Shown: positions 61,726 through 64,000 of the stretch, in pieces | Numbering within the stretch: position 1 is the stretch's first letter | How the letters are laid out: the number at the start of each line of letters is the position of its first letter | Origin: Hydractinia symbiolongicarpus | Lineage: Eukaryota > Cnidaria > Hydrozoa > Anthoathecata > Hydractiniidae | Length of the DNA stretch: 64,000 bases | Assembly (NCBI RefSeq): GCF_029227915.1 | Contig: NC_079875.1 | Span: 21,447,001-21,511,000, forward strand | Direction of reading: 5' to 3' | Program-made: the position numbers and the translations under genes | The notes under the pieces: generated by a model | What the model saw: only the letters and a program-made list of their open reading frames with translations | Told to the model about the DNA's origin: nothing | The model's database searches: none

Positions 61726-62736
61726 ATGAGCTGGTTCAAGAACGCAATAAGCAAAATATACAACACCATATCAGCACCATTAGCAGCAATCCGCGACGCA
61801 CTTACCGATCAATTGAAGAGTGTGCGGCATACTGTTACTTTTTATTATAACAAGGAGCAAATTTCATCAACAACAACGCTTGATGATGTTGTGGAACAAG
61901 AGGCACAAGAGGATTACCAGGGAATCGAAGATATCAAACACCTGTTCCCGCAAGAGAAAAACCGACCCAAAGGCGTCGAAGATATTCAGCACATATTCGA
62001 TGAACATGACGCACAGATGGCAGAAGACGGAAATTGTGTCAAGACATGGCGGTTTAATAAGAATCTAAACCAACCACTAACAGATGCGATCATGCAAAAA
62101 ATCACCCCTCATATTGATATGAGAGTCACAGTGGTCTACAGTTTCAACTGCGATATATACAGAGACGGTGGTGACGTATCGGCTTACCACAAGATCAAGA
62201 GCTCCGGATCACTATCGAGAATGGCGGAAATCAAAGCCTTTATGGAAGAATACGAGATGAAGCGGCTCGATCTGGAAGATGCGGATATTTGGACCAAGGC
62301 CTATCTACCACCCGACAGAACCATCGAGACCCCCGGCGCGTATGAAGGCAAAATTGTCTTCAAACATGTACAGATCAAAATAATCTCATCAAGAGAACCA
62401 TTACTTGGATGTGGACCTTTGTCAGATTGGTTGAGGAAAAAGAGGTGCATCTACAGCTTTGACAAGGAAGATGAAAGAACCGACAATTTGTGCTTCTGGA
62501 GATGCCTAGCCGTTCACTACAGAGGGGAGCGAAAGCAGCGTGAAAAGCATATCACACAAGAAGCCCTCGCCCTACTACGCGAGTACTACGAGAACCCCAA
62601 TCTAAAGCGTGAAAATGTGCGCCCTATAAAGCTGGTGGATTTCGAGAGTATTGTCAAGCACTTCAAGATCAACATCAGATTCTATGAGCCCAAGACGAAC
62701 TCTGACAAGGCACAATGGCGGCTCGTCTACGGATAA
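61726..62736 (+). pseudogene. polB: Polinton DNA polymerase B, N-terminal segment
   Basis: 336 codons from ATG, ended by a TAA (62734-62736) that lies inside the gene: the same frame runs on into the next segment without a break. The segment is the N-terminal extension found in Polinton polymerases. An amphipathic start (MSWFKNAISKIYNTI) leads to a small internal repeat, GIEDIKHLF (66-74) and GVEDIQHIF (83-91). A conserved block, TDNLCFWRCLAVHY (252-265), precedes the finger and exonuclease regions. Codon choice is more GC-rich than the flanks, as expected of a once-selected gene. The overlapping plus- and minus-strand frames are shadows. Confidence 0.88.
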
Positions 62737-63621
62737 AACCAGCACAAAGAGGGGTTGGGCACGATCAATCGTGGTATATTGGATGGACACTGTGTTTACA
62801 TCAAAAAGATAGATGTTTTGACTCAACACTGGGAATGCAATCAACTCTTTACGCAAAGCAACAACCTTACACGACATAAACAGAACGAATGCGAGAGTGT
62901 CAAGACGACGATCATTTGCAAAGGGGAGAAAGTTAAACGTATGCCAAGCAAGTCGGAGAAAGTCTTTTGTGATGAAAGCTTTAGCTATGCAGCGTGCCAA
63001 TGGATAGAAGCGATGGCTGAGCAAACAGGGAGGCACATACATCACGCACTCTGTGGACATGGAGGAGAACGAGTGCTGCGAGATGATCTAAGGCGCGAGG
63101 TGTATAAAGTTGACGGTTATGAGCCAATTTCAAAGACCGTCTACGAATACAACGGCTGCAAGTGGCATGGGTGCCCCTGCCAACCAAATAGATCCAATGC
63201 GGATAAGAGTCGTTACACTTTAACTAAATACAAAGAAGAGTTCATAGTGGGATCAGGGTATAATCTTGTCACAGTTTGGGAATGTGAGAGCCCACCCAAA
63301 ATCAAGAGGTGCTTCAAGAAACACTTTCGACCATACCCCCACTATATTGTGTTCGCCTTTGAGGCCCTCTTAGCACCATTGAATCAGTGGCAAACAGCAG
63401 ATCTAACATATCTGTCGGAGCATATCCCAGTAAGTGTCGCTATTCAAGACAGTCCCAACGAAAATCCAACATTCATCGAGCACCACGATCCCAAGATTTT
63501 GGTTAAGCAGTTCGTTAACGAGCTGGAAAAAAGGCAGGCCCTTATCGTTGAAGAAGTGGAGAGAATGTATCCGAGGCCTGACAATTTTGATATGCTACCA
63601 TATAGATACCAAGACGCTTAG
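62737..63621 (+). pseudogene. polB: Polinton DNA polymerase B, zinc and exonuclease-I segment
   Basis: Same frame as the upstream segment, ended by an in-frame TAG (63619-63621). Counting from the TTG at 62755, a zinc-finger-like stretch (WECNQLFTQSNNLTRHKQNEC, residues 26-46 less ends) shows one Cys of the usual N-terminal pair missing. YEYNGCKWHGCPC (130-142) is a family hallmark. The first 3'-5' exonuclease motif is HYIVFAFEA: Ala201 (codon GCC, 63355-63357) stands where the metal-binding Asp belongs, while Glu203 is kept. In this family the polymerase is primed by a protein and copies the linear element. Two stops and the Ala change mean this copy cannot. Frames on the minus strand are shadows. 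Confidence 0.9.
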
Positions 63622-64000
63622 AATGAGTGGGTGAGCCAAGTGGCTGTGATTGGTTTTAACAGCGGTAAGTACGATATCAACCTAATCAAGCGGTACTTTG
63701 TCGAACAAATTGTCGAAAACGATAACGAGAGGATCACTGTGGCAAAGAAAGATAACGACTACATGTACCTCACAACCTCGAAGTTCAAATTTCTGGATAT
63801 CAAGAACTTCCTCGCTCCCGGCATGAGCTATGACAGTTGGTGCAAGTCTCTGGAATGTAGACTCGAAAAGCTCATATTCCCTTATGAATGGCTTACCAGC
63901 TATGACAAGTTGAACCATGTTGGCCCGTATGACAAGTTGAACCATGTTGGCCCGTCGATCACGAGGCCTTTTACAGTAGTCTTAATGGCAAAAACACGCT
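63622..64000 (+). pseudogene. polB: Polinton DNA polymerase B, exonuclease-II/III segment (runs off window)
   Basis: Directly after the TAG the same frame continues with NEWVSQVAVIGFNSGKYDIN; the Asn and Asp of GFNSGKYD are exonuclease motif II. FKFLDIKNFLAPGMSYDSWC follows. A 9-codon stretch is then duplicated in tandem (63901-63954). Right after it the frame is lost: the FYSSL block expected next is readable only in another frame (63969-63983), which implies a 1-base loss or 2-base gain near 63955. The polymerase palm motifs would lie beyond the window. Confidence 0.88.
63901..63954 (+). repeat. 27-bp perfect tandem duplication in polB
   Basis: TATGACAAGTTGAACCATGT plus TGGCCCG is present twice without a mismatch (63901-63927 and 63928-63954). 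It is in frame (9 codons, YDKLNHVGP twice). The identity of the two copies suggests a recent slip event, and the frameshift sits at its right edge. Confidence 0.95.

Larger units (their letters stand above)
61413..64000 (+). mobile_element. Polinton (Maverick) left end, incomplete
   Basis: This stretch holds the terminal region and DNA polymerase of a Polinton and continues past the window. The upstream part has the features of a terminal repeat with a promoter: a G-rich AGTATAGGGG (61459-61468), a TCCCCTAT/ATAGGGGA inverted pair (61431-61438 and 61462-61469) and repeated palindromes. The exact end is not proved. It lies between 61413, where the integrase remnant stops, and about 61460. The matching right terminal repeat, integrase and capsid genes are not visible here. 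Several disabling lesions in the polymerase show an old copy. Confidence 0.75.

Noticed and set aside
62602-63187. Minus-strand frames of 152 and 68 codons
   Set aside because: They are shadows opposite the polB coding sequence.

Overview
The window is eukaryotic and almost certainly animal DNA. It has two parts: a satellite-DNA block (1 to 49710) and a stretch of AT-rich DNA packed with transposon remnants (49711 to 64000). The mix of remnants suggests a cnidarian or another early-branching invertebrate. It includes a Polinton DNA polymerase, KRBA2-like integrase pieces, Ulp1/C48-like protease pieces, a vertnin/OTU-like gene and a reverse transcriptase with a C-terminal zinc/nuclease region. 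The species cannot be fixed from sequence alone.

Satellite block: about 270 tandem copies of a 182-bp monomer (about 47% GC, CpG not depleted). The array is open at the left edge of the window and ends in mid-monomer at 49710. It changes orientation once, at 14446-14455, where a 10-bp perfect palindrome joins the two arms head to head. Both arms are patchworks of local higher-order repeats whose sizes lie near multiples of 182 bp (364, about 718, 879, 910, 1422, about 1820, 2000 bp), with long copied blocks at offsets of 2842, 3926, 5254, 6529 and 9258 bp. Most monomers keep a 7-bp hairpin (GGCCTTT/AAAGGCC), and one monomer class has a CACGT-N5-ACGTG dyad. No gene is credible inside the array: 182 is not a multiple of 3, and the short open frames are by-products of the repeat.

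Flank, 49.7-55.2 kb: an imperfect 40-bp inverted-repeat pair about 1.1 kb apart lies just beside the array. It is followed by broken plus-strand coding pieces of a vertnin/OTU-like gene (about 51.0-52.3 kb, possible upstream exon at 50.1-50.4 kb), a 42-bp minisatellite interrupted by a 0.69-kb piggyBac-type MITE with TTAA duplications, and a tRNA-derived SINE with A box, B box, A-rich tail and a likely target-site duplication.

Flank, 55.6-61.4 kb: minus-strand remnants follow one another. They are a degenerate reverse transcriptase (57.6 to 55.6 kb, with a 62-bp fold-back hairpin inside), a decayed Ulp1/C48-like protease, a KRBA2-like integrase fragment running on into an F-box-like segment, and a better preserved C48-like protease preceded by an integrase zinc-binding fragment.

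Right end, 61.4-64 kb: the start of a Polinton (Maverick) with its protein-primed family-B DNA polymerase, which runs off the window. The polymerase is inactive as it stands. It has two in-frame stops, an Asp-to-Ala change in the first exonuclease motif, a 27-bp tandem duplication and a frameshift. Two copies of a GCGCATGCGC palindrome lie just upstream. The element probably interrupted the minus-strand integrase/protease element at about 61.41-61.46 kb.

All positions were read by eye. Family names rest on motif recognition, not on database searches.
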